A stretch of DNA of 64,000 nucleotides from Bdellovibrionales bacterium (GCA_019750295.1 JAIEOS010000017.1:40530-104529), one strand, 5' to 3'; positions 36,136 through 45,816 are shown, counted from the first letter of the stretch. Translations and numbers: made by a program. The notes: generated by a model from the sequence alone, not told the origin.

Positions 36136-36905
36136 TACATATCTTTAAGGCGTCGAAGCTGAGTGAAAACCTCGAGATCGTTAGCGGATTCCATTCCTAT
36201 GGCTTTTTTGAGATCGGGATCATCCCACCGTAAAAAGGGATTGAGATAGATCTCGTGACTGAGTGTCGTGGGTACGGTTGGTTTTCCTGCCTGACGGAGA
36301 TGTCGGACCTCTTGGAGATGACCTTGAAGTAACTGATGGTTTGGCTCTAAAGAAAGAGCGAACTCGGTGTTTTTTTCGGTGTACTCATGAGCGCTAAAGA
36401 TAGTGGTGTCTTGGGGGAGTTGTCGAATCTTCATGAGGCTCGACAGCATTTGCTCTGCGGTGCCTTCAAATAATCTGCCGCATCCCAAGGAGAACAAAGT
36501 ATCCCCGGAAAACAGATATTTGTGCTCGGGCAGGTAATAACAAATGTGACCCAAAGTATGCCCGGGAATGGTGTCGGTATCAAACTTAAGGCCACAAACT
36601 TCCACCGAATGCGGGGGAGAAACTTTATCTGTGACCGCGGGCACTCGTTGGAGATCATACTCAAAGGCATAAACCCGAGATTGGTATTTTGCGACGAGGT
36701 CCTCCACGCCGTCGACGTGGTCCCAGTGGTGATGAGTGATGATGATGGCATCGAGATTCTGCTTTTGAGAGGTCAGAAATTCGACGACGGGCTCCGCAGT
36801 TCCAGGATCGACCACGATGTTTTTCCCGTTCGAATGGTTGTGAATCACGTAAATATAGTTATCTTCGATGGCAGGCAGTTGCGAAACACTGATCTTTTCC
36901 GCCAT
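36132..36905 (-). CDS. gloB: Hydroxyacylglutathione hydrolase (glyoxalase II)
   Basis: The metallo-beta-lactamase fold is shown by THHHWDHVDG (binuclear zinc site, about residue 54), GHTLGHICYY, SGDTLFSLGCGRLFEGT and SAHEYTEKN. The last two are specific to glyoxalase II. The ATG at 36905 gives 257 residues, the usual length; the longer frame from 36959 adds 18 residues without a better ribosome-binding site. The enzyme splits S-lactoylglutathione to lactate and glutathione. No glyoxalase I is adjacent. Confidence 0.93.
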   Translation of the reverse strand: MAEKISVSQLPAIEDNYIYVIHNHSNGKNIVVDPGTAEPVVEFLTSQKQNLDAIIITHHHWDHVDGVEDLVAKYQSRVYAFEYDLQRVPAVTDKVSPPHSVEVCGLKFDTDTIPGHTLGHICYYLPEHKYLFSGDTLFSLGCGRLFEGTAEQMLSSLMKIRQLPQDTTIFSAHEYTEKNTEFALSLEPNHQLLQGHLQEVRHLRQAGKPTVPTTLSHEIYLNPFLRWDDPDLKKAIGMESANDLEVFTQLRRLKDMY

Positions 36906-37004
36906 GGTTTGTGCACCGAGGGTATTTGAGCTGTGAATCGTCGTAATACTCATCGTCACAACATTACGCTTTATTCATGGGTAAAGGTACAATAAAATTA
37001 TCCT

Positions 37005-37496
37005 ATGGACGACGTTTTAAAAGATCAGCCAAAGCCCAATTCCAGTTATCAAAAATCACTCTTGCGAATGTCGCGCGGAGTATGGTGGGTCATCCTGCTC
37101 CAAACTTCGTTTTACACTTTCTATGGTTTACCTCTATTTATGACGGCGGAGTTGCCAACTCACGCGGTGGTGCCCTCCGTGCTGTTTACATTGCTCGGGG
37201 TATTTACTTTTTTCTACGGCACTCGTTTTTTTAGGAATTATACCCAATTTCGCGAGACCAAAATTATGGCTCTCGAAGGCAAACGACGGCGCGAAGCTGT
37301 GTTGACCGCTGTGGTTTTACAATTACTACTCGTTCAGTTCATTTGTATTTTGGGAATAGTCTTGTCGATCTTTCAGCAGCGGATATACTACGTTTATCCC
37401 TTCTTCGCGGCCTTCTCTGTTGCAATGTGGATGTCTTATCCTCGCAATGAATGGTTCAATCACTACTTTGGAGAGACTCATGCAAAGAACACTTAA
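37005..37496 (+). CDS. Small integral membrane protein
   Basis: 163 residues with about four membrane helices (VWWVILLQTSFYTFYGLPLF, VVPSVLFTLLGVFTFFYG, VLQLLLVQFICILGIVLSI, YVYPFFAAFSVAMWM) and a basic loop (GKRRREA) between helices 2 and 3. No family is recognised. Its end overlaps the start of the BFD-like gene by 17 bases, so the two are coupled. It is divergent from gloB. Confidence 0.7.
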   Translation: MDDVLKDQPKPNSSYQKSLLRMSRGVWWVILLQTSFYTFYGLPLFMTAELPTHAVVPSVLFTLLGVFTFFYGTRFFRNYTQFRETKIMALEGKRRREAVLTAVVLQLLLVQFICILGIVLSIFQQRIYYVYPFFAAFSVAMWMSYPRNEWFNHYFGETHAKNT

Positions 37497-37875
37497 GGCA
37501 GGATTTTTTGGTATGGACCAAATCGAGGTGGTCTGCGACGGCGGGAAAATTATAAGTTCGAAGGTGGTAGGAAGTTTAGAGCTTTTAAATAAGTTCAAAA
37601 CTTGGCAAAAAAATCCCTTGAATCCCCCCTCAGGTAAAACTTCGGAGGATCTTATCCTTAAAGAACTTTCATTAAAAATCCAAGACCAGTGGCCGCTCAT
37701 GAATGATGAGCCGGAATTGTGTCATTGTCGAAAAATTCCACAGGTGAACGTCGAGCGGGCCATTGTTTTAGGGGCCCATACGGTGGAGCAAGTTCGCGCA
37801 CGCACGAGTGCCAACACCGGCTGCGGGACTTGTCTGCCTGATGTCGAGCGGGTTTTAAAAGCCTACTTGGGATAG
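37480..37875 (+). CDS. BFD-like [2Fe-2S] protein
   Basis: GGAGAG precedes the ATG at 37480, within the end of the membrane-protein gene. The 131-residue product has CHCRKIP (CxC) followed about 33 residues later by NTGCGTC (CxxC), the four-Cys pattern of the BFD-like [2Fe-2S] domain (PF04324). The N-terminal 60 residues contain MDQIEVVCDGGKIISSKVVG, a strand pattern like that of NifU/iron-sulphur assembly proteins. It may donate electrons or sense iron. Translational coupling to the membrane protein suggests a joint role. Confidence 0.85.
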   Translation: MQRTLKAGFFGMDQIEVVCDGGKIISSKVVGSLELLNKFKTWQKNPLNPPSGKTSEDLILKELSLKIQDQWPLMNDEPELCHCRKIPQVNVERAIVLGAHTVEQVRARTSANTGCGTCLPDVERVLKAYLG

Positions 37876-37886
37876 AGGCGTAGACG

Positions 37887-37913
37887 AGATTCTTCGCTCC
37901 GCTCAGAATAACG
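37887..37913. repeat. Short copy of the GAGCGnAGCGAA intergenic repeat
   Basis: AGATTCTTCGCTCCGCTCAG followed by AATAACG. Its reverse complement (starting CGTTATTCTGAGCGGAGCGA) matches the left half of the element at 34636-34680 (GTCATCTTGAGCGCAGCGA) at most positions. It lies between convergent genes. Confidence 0.5.
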
Positions 37914-37936
37914 GCGCGCTTTGAGTGATGGATCAG

Positions 37937-38911
37937 TTAGAGAAGTTGATGAAAGTGGTCGATGATTCTTTTTTTGAGATCGCTCGCCTTCATCGTGACT
38001 GAGGCTCCTGCGGAAAACACGTGACCTCCTCCCTCCAGGGATTCGGCTAAAGTATTTACGGGCAAGGTGCCCTTACTGCGCAGACTTACTTTAAATGAAT
38101 TCGGCTGATCCTCACGAATCACAACAGCGACTTCGATGGTCTCCACGTTCATCATCATGTCGACGAGATCTCGACTATCATCCACCTGCAATCCCATTTT
38201 TTGAAGATCCTCGAGGTGAATATGCAAAAACACTAGTCGGTCGTTATGGAAAAACTCCATTTCCGATAAAACTTTAGAAAGATATTTTAGTTTCTTCGCC
38301 GAAAAATTCCCGAACAAATGTTTGTGAATAAGGCTGGGCTCGGACTCGTATTTTAAAAGCTCGGCGCAAATTTCATGAGAGCGACTGGAGTTTCGAACAT
38401 AACGAAAGAGTTGCGTGTCGAACGCGATACTTGTGTACAGAGCGCGGGCGATGTCTCGGTTCATGGGAATATTTAAAGCTTTAATAATATCGTAGGCGAT
38501 CTCGCCGGTGCTGGCCGCCGTGGTGTCGATAAACGAGCCCGGGGTCGGTTCAGGTCCCGCTTTTAAGACCGGGTGGTGATCAATAAACAAAATATTTTTA
38601 CATTTCTTCTCGAGCTCCGGATAGAGAGGCATCAGGAGTCGTTTGTCGTTGGTGTCAAAGACCAAAGCCAAATCTGTGGGCTCGATACTGTCGTAATGAG
38701 CATCAAAATATTGGATATGTTCATCCGGGTTTAAAAATCGATATTTATTAGGGGTAGCGTCAACATTGAGAACGCGAACTTTTTTGCCAATGGATTTTAA
38801 TGCGTGAAAAACTGACAATTGTGCGCCGAGGCCATCTCCATCACATTGTTTGTGAGTGGTCAAAATCACTGACTGGGCGTTATTTATGTGTGAAACCAGG
38901 CTCTTAAGCAT
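37937..38911 (-). CDS. nrnA: DHH-family phosphoesterase, NrnA-type nanoRNase/PAP phosphatase
   Basis: The ATG at 38911 gives 324 residues, the usual length. An ATG at 38992 in frame lacks a ribosome-binding site and overlaps the divergent greA start. THKQCDGDGLGAQ, LVFDTND, FIDHHPVL and AASTGEIAYDII are the DHH metal-site motifs. GGGHVFSAGASV is the DHHA1 substrate-binding signature. NrnA degrades RNA dinucleotides to pentanucleotides and can dephosphorylate pAp. Combined with the CysQ-like gene nearby, pAp removal may be covered twice. Confidence 0.92.
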   Translation of the reverse strand: MLKSLVSHINNAQSVILTTHKQCDGDGLGAQLSVFHALKSIGKKVRVLNVDATPNKYRFLNPDEHIQYFDAHYDSIEPTDLALVFDTNDKRLLMPLYPELEKKCKNILFIDHHPVLKAGPEPTPGSFIDTTAASTGEIAYDIIKALNIPMNRDIARALYTSIAFDTQLFRYVRNSSRSHEICAELLKYESEPSLIHKHLFGNFSAKKLKYLSKVLSEMEFFHNDRLVFLHIHLEDLQKMGLQVDDSRDLVDMMMNVETIEVAVVIREDQPNSFKVSLRSKGTLPVNTLAESLEGGGHVFSAGASVTMKASDLKKRIIDHFHQLL

Positions 38912-38990
38912 TCCTGTATTTAAACGTATTTTATGGACAGTTTCAACGAGTTTGGATATAACGTACCCTTTTAAATTCTTGGGAGGCCCC

Positions 38991-39467
38991 ATGTCTGAAG
39001 TACTACCGCTTACAATTCGCGGAAAAAAAATGTTGGAAGAAGAGCTGAGAAGGCTAATTCATGAGGAGCGCCCCTCTGTGATTCGCGCCATTGAAGAGGC
39101 ACGAGCTCAGGGCGATATTAGTGAAAATGCGGAATATGACGCAGCTAAAGAACGTCAAGCGATGGTCGAAGGTCGTATTATTGAGGTGCAAGCTAAACTG
39201 GCAGGTGCTGAAGTGATCGATCCGTCAAAAATCGTCAGCGATCGCATTGTATTTGGCGCTCACATTAAGGTGATCGATCGGGACACCGATGAAGAATTTA
39301 AATATCAAATCGTTGGCGTTGATGAAGCTGATGTCAAACAAGGCTATATTTCTGTCATGTCTCCGATTGCACGCGCAATGATCGGTAAGAAAAAAGGTGA
39401 CGAAGTTCATGTGAAAAGTCCAAAGGGTGACAAAGAGTTCGAAATCCTCGATTTTTACTTCGAATAA
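38991..39467 (+). CDS. greA: Transcription elongation factor GreA
   Basis: 158 residues. The N-terminal coiled coil carries the acidic tip ARAQGDISENAEYDAAKERQ, whose Asp and Glu help backtracked RNA polymerase cleave its transcript. The C-terminal FKBP-like domain ends PKGDKEFEILDFYF. GGGAGG precedes the ATG at 38991. It is divergent from nrnA with an 79-base gap, and the AsmA-like gene starts 24 bases after the stop codon. Confidence 0.97.
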   Translation: MSEVLPLTIRGKKMLEEELRRLIHEERPSVIRAIEEARAQGDISENAEYDAAKERQAMVEGRIIEVQAKLAGAEVIDPSKIVSDRIVFGAHIKVIDRDTDEEFKYQIVGVDEADVKQGYISVMSPIARAMIGKKKGDEVHVKSPKGDKEFEILDFYFE

Positions 39468-39491
39468 TCCGCAGCAACGAATGAAGCCACA

Positions 39492-41510
39492 ATGAAGCAA
39501 AATGTCGATTTCAGCCGAGGTTTTAGAAGATTCTTTACGTATCTTCTTTTGAGCGCGGCCCTCGGCTTTTTTGCCAAAAGTGTAGTGCACAGAATCCTTC
39601 TCGACCAGTGGACCGAGCTCTCGCCAGAGGCGCAAAAGCATGGCGTGATGGTTTCCCCTCCGGAATTATTGCTCTCCCGCTCGGGAATCCCGGTGATCGG
39701 TGCCCGGATTCCTTTGATCACCACTCAAAAACAGATCAAGCAAAAGTCTCGGTGTTTTGACGTCGATATTCAGGCGAAAGATGTGTTTTTACCGTTGTCT
39801 TGGACGAAACTTTTGGCGCAGAAGGCCGAAGTTGAAACACTTAAGGTTTCCCATCTGCAGATTCTCTTGAATGAAGTGAGAGAATGCTATCCGCAAAAAC
39901 TGATCACCGAAGAGAGTACCGAAGAGGGTTTGGAAAATCCGTCGCAAGAGATGACACCTCAAAAGATTGCTGAAGAGATTCCTAAGTGGTTTAAAACTGC
40001 GGATCGATGGTTCGAGCGAGAAGATGAGCTGACAACAAAAATTCCCTTTAAAAACGTCGACATTCAAAACATCCAAATCAAGGTTCAGTATCTCAAAGAT
40101 AAGGTATTTACGGCGGAAGGTGAGGCTTATCTTTCCACTCAAAAGTCTGTCGAAGGCGAACTGCGATTTTATAACATGGAGCTCAAAAAAGGAAATAAGC
40201 GCATTGCCTCGAATCTTCGCGCCGATCTTTCCAGTAAAGATAAAAAAGCCACTATCAAAGCGAATTTGGGTTTTGACGAAGGACATCTCAAGGTTGATTT
40301 CACGATCGATCAACAGGGCACGGTGGATCTTCAGTTGGCGTCGCAGCAGTTTCCCGTCAGTGTCCTGAATCGGTGGCTCGAAACGTCTTGGAGTTTTCAG
40401 TACCTCTGGCTCAATTGTGAGTTAGGAATTCACGCCGCAAAGAAAGATTGGAATTCGACAGAGTGGAAAGTGTCGAAGTGCATGATCGATGGTCCGAATG
40501 GCTCCGTCAAGGTGATTAACGAGACGATCAATTCCATCGAAAAGCCGGCCAATCTCAAAGTCGTCGTTGAAAACTTAAATATGAACAACGCCATCAAGGG
40601 AGCGCAGGATCTTCCGCTCACGGGGATCTTTAAAGGGTTGGGCGTATGGAATGCGACAATCGACTTTAAAGACAGCAAATGGGCTGCAAAATTTTCGGTA
40701 GCTGATGCCGAGGTGATTTTCTCTCGGAATAATCGACGTAAGTTGCAAGTGATCGAATCCATCGAAGTTGATGCGGGATATGTCGACGGCGTCTACCAAT
40801 ACTTCGTGCGCTCGGTAAAAATCAAAGACGGAAATTTTAAAGGCCTTCTCGCTTTTGAATACAACAAGAAGCTTCGCCGACGACACGGAAGCGCGTTCAT
40901 CGAAAAATTAACCTTGTCTCCAGAGATCCAGCTGCTGATGTTCAACGGTCAGATTTCGTCGCTCAATATGAGCAGTGAATTTTCTGCGGGAGTGAATGGT
41001 TTGGATGTTCTGACCGCGTCGATCCGCATTGAGCAGTATGTCTCAAACGGGGTTGAAGCGAAGCAGGGTGTTCTTGTGGCGGAATTGTTAGATGATCGGC
41101 ATCTGCAATTTAAAGCTCAGATCGAGAGCGCCAAGATTTCGGCTTCGGGGCATAGTTTTGAGTGGCTCCCGGCCTCTCTCCTCGGGGAGTTTCGCGAACC
41201 CCTCGTGATCAAGCATGTTCGTGGCAACGTGACCTTCGACATCGAGGAACGCTTGGCTCAATGGAACAATGTCAGCGGTTTTTATGGAAATTGGAGTTTT
41301 TCGACGGCGGGGACTTATAACGCTGATAAAGTTTGGGATGGGCAGTGGTTATGGAGCGCTGGAACTCGCAAGCTCTCTTGGAGATTTGAGACTGTGGAAG
41401 AAAGCGATCGCTGGATCCCTCTAGAGCCCCCTATGGAAGCCTGGATCGAGGCTAACTCCGCGTATAAAAATGCCTATCCTTTTGTGGTTTTAGCACCGAA
41501 AAATCCATAA
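39492..41510 (+). CDS. Large membrane-anchored periplasmic protein, AsmA-like in character
   Basis: 672 residues. One hydrophobic segment near the N-terminus (FFTYLLLSAALGFFAKSVV) anchors a long, mostly beta-strand region with Lys/Asp-rich stretches and repeated short strands. This reminds me of AsmA/TamB or GspN-type proteins that carry lipid or assemble envelope parts, but I see no decisive motif. It follows greA by 24 bases and may be cotranscribed with it. A small hairpin (CATAAGAA...TTCTTATG) lies after the stop codon. Confidence 0.6.
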   Translation: MKQNVDFSRGFRRFFTYLLLSAALGFFAKSVVHRILLDQWTELSPEAQKHGVMVSPPELLLSRSGIPVIGARIPLITTQKQIKQKSRCFDVDIQAKDVFLPLSWTKLLAQKAEVETLKVSHLQILLNEVRECYPQKLITEESTEEGLENPSQEMTPQKIAEEIPKWFKTADRWFEREDELTTKIPFKNVDIQNIQIKVQYLKDKVFTAEGEAYLSTQKSVEGELRFYNMELKKGNKRIASNLRADLSSKDKKATIKANLGFDEGHLKVDFTIDQQGTVDLQLASQQFPVSVLNRWLETSWSFQYLWLNCELGIHAAKKDWNSTEWKVSKCMIDGPNGSVKVINETINSIEKPANLKVVVENLNMNNAIKGAQDLPLTGIFKGLGVWNATIDFKDSKWAAKFSVADAEVIFSRNNRRKLQVIESIEVDAGYVDGVYQYFVRSVKIKDGNFKGLLAFEYNKKLRRRHGSAFIEKLTLSPEIQLLMFNGQISSLNMSSEFSAGVNGLDVLTASIRIEQYVSNGVEAKQGVLVAELLDDRHLQFKAQIESAKISASGHSFEWLPASLLGEFREPLVIKHVRGNVTFDIEERLAQWNNVSGFYGNWSFSTAGTYNADKVWDGQWLWSAGTRKLSWRFETVEESDRWIPLEPPMEAWIEANSAYKNAYPFVVLAPKNP

Positions 41511-41669
41511 GAATTTCTTATGTTTACTGACCTCATTGTAATAATTATGCCGAGAATTGCCAAAATTTGTCTTTTTTGAGCATCAATAGAGTTTTTGTTG
41601 CCTCCCTCTCTCACATATTGGACTCTGCGGGAACGGATCTTGCCTTATATATTTGGGGAGGCCATTAGT

Positions 41670-43034
41670 TTGATTCGATCCATAAAGTTTTCTTTTATTA
41701 CGATCCTTGGGATGTCTTTCGCCAATCCCTGCTCTGCCGCGTCCTTCGCGCAGTATTTTGATCTTTCCCTGATGGGGGATGGGTATTTCCAGCCGTCGTC
41801 CAAGGATTACACCAACGGGCAATTGCACGGCCGTTTTAAACTTTTAGGCAGCGAAGAAAACTACGACGTCTACTTTGAGCTCGGGGGCGGTGGATTGGTG
41901 GGCCAAGAGCGCGCCGAGAACTACTTTGTCATTCCTCAAACCTATTGGCACTACAAAGGCTTGGGTTCAGTTGAAGTCACGGTCGGCCGAAAAATTCGAA
42001 CTTACTCTACGCTCGACGAATATTGGTTGCTTGGAGATGTCCAGCCTCTGTTTCGCTGGGACGCCGTGAACCCGGAGCTCCAAGGGCTTTCCGGGGTGTT
42101 CGTGGATTACAAGCCGAACGCCAATGTGGAAATGGGCCTTTTCGCCACTTATCTGTTTGTTCCTACGCAGGGCCCGTCCTTCAGCGTGATCGATGGAAAA
42201 TTAACGTCGGGGAACCCTTGGTTCTCTCGCCCGGTGGATATTCTGAATGTTTCGGGCGCGGCCTTTGATCTCAAGTATGACATTAAAACTCCGGAAGTGA
42301 GTGATGTGGTTTTCCAACCGAGCTGGGGAGCCCACGTTCTGTTGAAGAGTGCCGATGATGCGTACTGGATGCGAACGGCCTATTTCCAGAAAACAAAAAA
42401 TGAATTGGCATTGCCCTTTGAGGGAACCATTAATATCGGGACGGGGGATGGAGACATCGCGGTTCACCCTCAGGTCGCTCAGCATCGCGTGGCCACTTTA
42501 GACTTAGGCTATCGAGGAGACTCCTGGGCGATTACGGCCTCGGGCCTTTCCGAAAGCCAGACTGAGTTTGATGTGAATCAGCCCACGTGGATTTATCCAG
42601 ATTACAGTGATCAGTATAAAGTGGGTTTAAATATTCTGACCAAGATCACTTCCTTTCATACGCTTGAGTTTGGCGGTATTCGCACTTTCAATAACTCTAT
42701 CGACGTGCAAGGATTAGGTGGCGGAGCCAATCTCGATATCTATTCCTATCGCAATCAGTATGACAATGCCGCTGATATTCGAATCACATCGGTTTTTGCG
42801 CCTCGTCCCCATGGCTTCCTGTTTAAAACGAAATTTCGTTGGGCTTACGACTATAAAGCCGAGACATCTCTATTATCTGCAGACTTTACCTATATGCCGA
42901 TTAAGAATCTGAGCCTTTTTGCGCGGACGGACCTGTTTGGCGGCCAGCGCGATCCAGGGCAGGTTTACAATAACTTACTGGTCAACTATCTTAATAAGGA
43001 TAGAGGGCAAGTGGGGGTGAAGTATGTATTCTAA
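41670..43034 (+). CDS. Outer-membrane beta-barrel protein
   Basis: I place the start at TTG 41670 because GGGGAGG lies eight bases upstream and the resulting N-terminus (IRSIKFSFITILGMSFANPCSA) is a signal peptide. The in-frame upstream TTG at 41595 has neither. The 454-residue protein consists of alternating strands (GRFKLLGSEENYDVYFELGG, SVEVTVGRKIRTYSTLDEYW, LGGGANLDIYSYRNQYD) and ends GQVGVKYVF with C-terminal Phe. It is porin-like, with an alginate-export or phosphate-porin look but no firm family. Its end overlaps the following lipoprotein by 11 bases. Confidence 0.75.
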   Translation: MIRSIKFSFITILGMSFANPCSAASFAQYFDLSLMGDGYFQPSSKDYTNGQLHGRFKLLGSEENYDVYFELGGGGLVGQERAENYFVIPQTYWHYKGLGSVEVTVGRKIRTYSTLDEYWLLGDVQPLFRWDAVNPELQGLSGVFVDYKPNANVEMGLFATYLFVPTQGPSFSVIDGKLTSGNPWFSRPVDILNVSGAAFDLKYDIKTPEVSDVVFQPSWGAHVLLKSADDAYWMRTAYFQKTKNELALPFEGTINIGTGDGDIAVHPQVAQHRVATLDLGYRGDSWAITASGLSESQTEFDVNQPTWIYPDYSDQYKVGLNILTKITSFHTLEFGGIRTFNNSIDVQGLGGGANLDIYSYRNQYDNAADIRITSVFAPRPHGFLFKTKFRWAYDYKAETSLLSADFTYMPIKNLSLFARTDLFGGQRDPGQVYNNLLVNYLNKDRGQVGVKYVF

Positions 43035-45816
43035 GTTCCTAACTCTAATCGCTGTACTCAGCTTAGTGGGATGCTCTTATTTCTTCGACGACAAAGAAGA
43101 AAAGAAAAATTCCTACAATCTATCGATTTCCGAAAAGGCCGGCGTCAGTTGCATCGAAGGTAATACTCAATTGTTTAAAGATTATTTTGATCTTAAGCGC
43201 GGCGACCGAGAGATCGAAAAAGATCTCATCGATATGAAGGCCTGCGTGCGCTCGGCGGTAGAGCTTTTCTTAAAGCACACCAAGGGCGCTCAGGGGAATT
43301 CTTATTCCACGATGGAAATCCATGATTTCCTCGCTCAAGCTTTTACGAGTTACTCGTATCCTCCCGGCTTTATGGACGAAGTGGTGCGACTTAAACATTC
43401 TTTAATTGGCGGCACCCCGTACTCTGTCACTAAAGCGGAATTACAGGATCTAATGGTTTACGTGGATTTTATTTACGAAAACCTGGCGGTGTTGGCTAAG
43501 GATCGCCACCTATTATTCTCTCAGCGCAAGGGTGATGATCGCGCCGAATTTTTAGCGGCGTCGGCGCGACTCCAAGTCGTGGTGCGCAAGTTCACGCAAC
43601 TGAAGCGCAAAGACAGTGGAATTTTTGATTATGACTCTCTCACTCGTTTAGTGGGGTACTTTACCGAAGACGTGAGAGACAGCAGCACCACGTGGTCGAA
43701 GACTTTGGATCTGGTGAACTCGCTCCAGGCGATGTTGACCGCCGGTCGTCGCGACAATCTCAACATTCAAAGCTTCCCGCTGGCCGCCGAAAGTTTGGCT
43801 CAGATGTACATTGGTTATATCGAGTTCCAGAAATTTTTGCAGGAGCCCACCTTCTTTAAAGATCTTTCCTCGATATTTATTTTCCCTGGTTTAATCACGC
43901 CGTTGATTAAGAACCATACGGTTTACGAAGGACGCCACGTTGTGGAGTCTATGAACAATGTGCAGAGAAACATTTTTGTCCCTCTGCTCAACGCCGTCCA
44001 CAAATCTCCTGAGCGGCGGATTTCGACGATTTACTTCGACGATTTGATCGACACACTTTTGAGGATTGGTTCGCTCTCCGAAACATTGAGTGCTTCGACT
44101 CTCAAAATGATGATCCCCGAATTCTTTGGCCGCTGGTTGAGTTCAGGAAACTGCGGCAACAGTTGTAAGAGCACCGCGCTCACCGCAGAGAATGTGAACG
44201 TGCTCCTTAAGCTTGTCGATGACTGGAAAGAACGTCAACTCTGGGTGAATGCCGTTGGTGTTCGTCATCGGAATTCCATTCGTTTAAATTCTGAGGCGAC
44301 AGTGGCTCAGTCGGCAAATGTCATGGCGATGAAGCAGGCTATGGACTCGATCACCCATACTCATTGGGAAGACTATCTCGTCATCGGATCGAAAGACTTT
44401 AAGTACAAAGATTTGGTCATTTTTAACTCGATCTACACATTAACCTCGATCTTTACTCGTCCCTTCAATGAGAACTGGAAGAAGGAAAAAACGGTCGACT
44501 ATTACATCACTCAGGATCAAACTCAGCAGCTTTATGAATGGTTACGAGAACTGGGTATTAATCTTAAGTTGGTGGATCCTCGATCGAGAAATTCTGGACG
44601 CAACGTTTTTATGGAAGGAAATTTATTTACTTCTATCGGAGCGGATGCAGATAAATTTGATTTCCCAGAGATCGTTGAATACCTGGGAATTACGTTTACT
44701 ACGGGTAATAAATCGGTCGCCATTATGGAGAACGAATTTAAGAACTGTCGAATTCAGGGACTGGTCGATGTGTTTGATTTCCCTAAACTGGATGCGCTTT
44801 GTTTTAGAGAAGAACTTCATAGAAATTATGAGTCCTTGTTCTTTTCGACCATTCCGCGCCTAAAGGAATATACCAAGACTTTGAGCCCTGAGGGTCTTAA
44901 CGAGCTTTTAAATAGCTTGGAGAAGGCGGCTCGCCAGGGATTGATCGTCAACGAACCGGCCGAGACCGATACGATGCGCTTTGTAGGGTCGATCATTCAG
45001 TACAGCGAGAGTTTGTTTTTACGTTTTGATGCGGATCAAAATAACGAGATTGATTCGGAGGAGTATAAGAAAGCATTGGCTCACATTACACCAAACATTC
45101 GCAAGGTCATCCGCGAGAGTTTGCCTCCGGCGACGGCGAGTTTTTTATATAACCAGTTTCCGGAGTTCGAAAGTAATTTGATTGCGTATATCATTCGCTA
45201 CAAGACAGTCCCGGCCATTCTTGTCGCTGAAGTTAAGTTGGGCCAGTCGGCGGGTTTCGCGGCACTTAAAGCTTTTAAGCTTTGGGTGAATTCCGGCGTT
45301 CCGGAGTGGATGGATTGGTTAACTTCGAAGAAAACAACTGTTTCCCGAAGTGATATATTACTCGTGATCAGTGCATTATCCACGTTTAACCGAGCCAATC
45401 GCATTAAGGCTATGAAATCTGTTTTTGAAAATAACATAGTGGCATTTGATAACGGAATTAAAGATATCAACGATCCTATTCTTGAGAAGCTCAGTTTAGA
45501 ACTTCAATGTAGTACTAAAAAAACCACCGAACTTAAACAGTGGCTCCTTGATCGGCAAAAAGATTACTGGGTGAAGAATCGTGAAGACGGATTCACATTG
45601 AGTATCCCATTCTTTAGTAGTTCAACGATAAATATTAAGCACGAAGATGTACCGACGAGCGGCCTCTGGGCCAATTGGTCAGGCGCCGTAACAAGAAAAC
45701 TCATTGAATTACTTTACAAAGAGACCAGCCTGTCCTCATTGTGTTCATTACCCTATGTCGATGAGATCCAGCGAGTGGCTCCCGAGCAAGGGCCTCGGAA
45801 GGCCTCATCTCGCTAG
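43024..45816 (+). CDS. Large lipoprotein with one EF-hand-like loop
   Basis: 930 residues with lipobox LVGC (Cys 17). It is mostly helical and charged. At about residues 669-680, DADQNNEIDSEE fits the 12-residue EF-hand calcium loop (D-x-D-x-N-x-x-I-x-x-E-E). No peptidase or transport motif is visible and I do not recognise the family. GGGGGTGAAG precedes the ATG, which overlaps the end of the outer-membrane barrel gene. Coupled synthesis of barrel and lipoprotein suggests that they work as one envelope complex. Confidence 0.72.
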   Translation: MYSKFLTLIAVLSLVGCSYFFDDKEEKKNSYNLSISEKAGVSCIEGNTQLFKDYFDLKRGDREIEKDLIDMKACVRSAVELFLKHTKGAQGNSYSTMEIHDFLAQAFTSYSYPPGFMDEVVRLKHSLIGGTPYSVTKAELQDLMVYVDFIYENLAVLAKDRHLLFSQRKGDDRAEFLAASARLQVVVRKFTQLKRKDSGIFDYDSLTRLVGYFTEDVRDSSTTWSKTLDLVNSLQAMLTAGRRDNLNIQSFPLAAESLAQMYIGYIEFQKFLQEPTFFKDLSSIFIFPGLITPLIKNHTVYEGRHVVESMNNVQRNIFVPLLNAVHKSPERRISTIYFDDLIDTLLRIGSLSETLSASTLKMMIPEFFGRWLSSGNCGNSCKSTALTAENVNVLLKLVDDWKERQLWVNAVGVRHRNSIRLNSEATVAQSANVMAMKQAMDSITHTHWEDYLVIGSKDFKYKDLVIFNSIYTLTSIFTRPFNENWKKEKTVDYYITQDQTQQLYEWLRELGINLKLVDPRSRNSGRNVFMEGNLFTSIGADADKFDFPEIVEYLGITFTTGNKSVAIMENEFKNCRIQGLVDVFDFPKLDALCFREELHRNYESLFFSTIPRLKEYTKTLSPEGLNELLNSLEKAARQGLIVNEPAETDTMRFVGSIIQYSESLFLRFDADQNNEIDSEEYKKALAHITPNIRKVIRESLPPATASFLYNQFPEFESNLIAYIIRYKTVPAILVAEVKLGQSAGFAALKAFKLWVNSGVPEWMDWLTSKKTTVSRSDILLVISALSTFNRANRIKAMKSVFENNIVAFDNGIKDINDPILEKLSLELQCSTKKTTELKQWLLDRQKDYWVKNREDGFTLSIPFFSSSTINIKHEDVPTSGLWANWSGAVTRKLIELLYKETSLSSLCSLPYVDEIQRVAPEQGPRKASSR

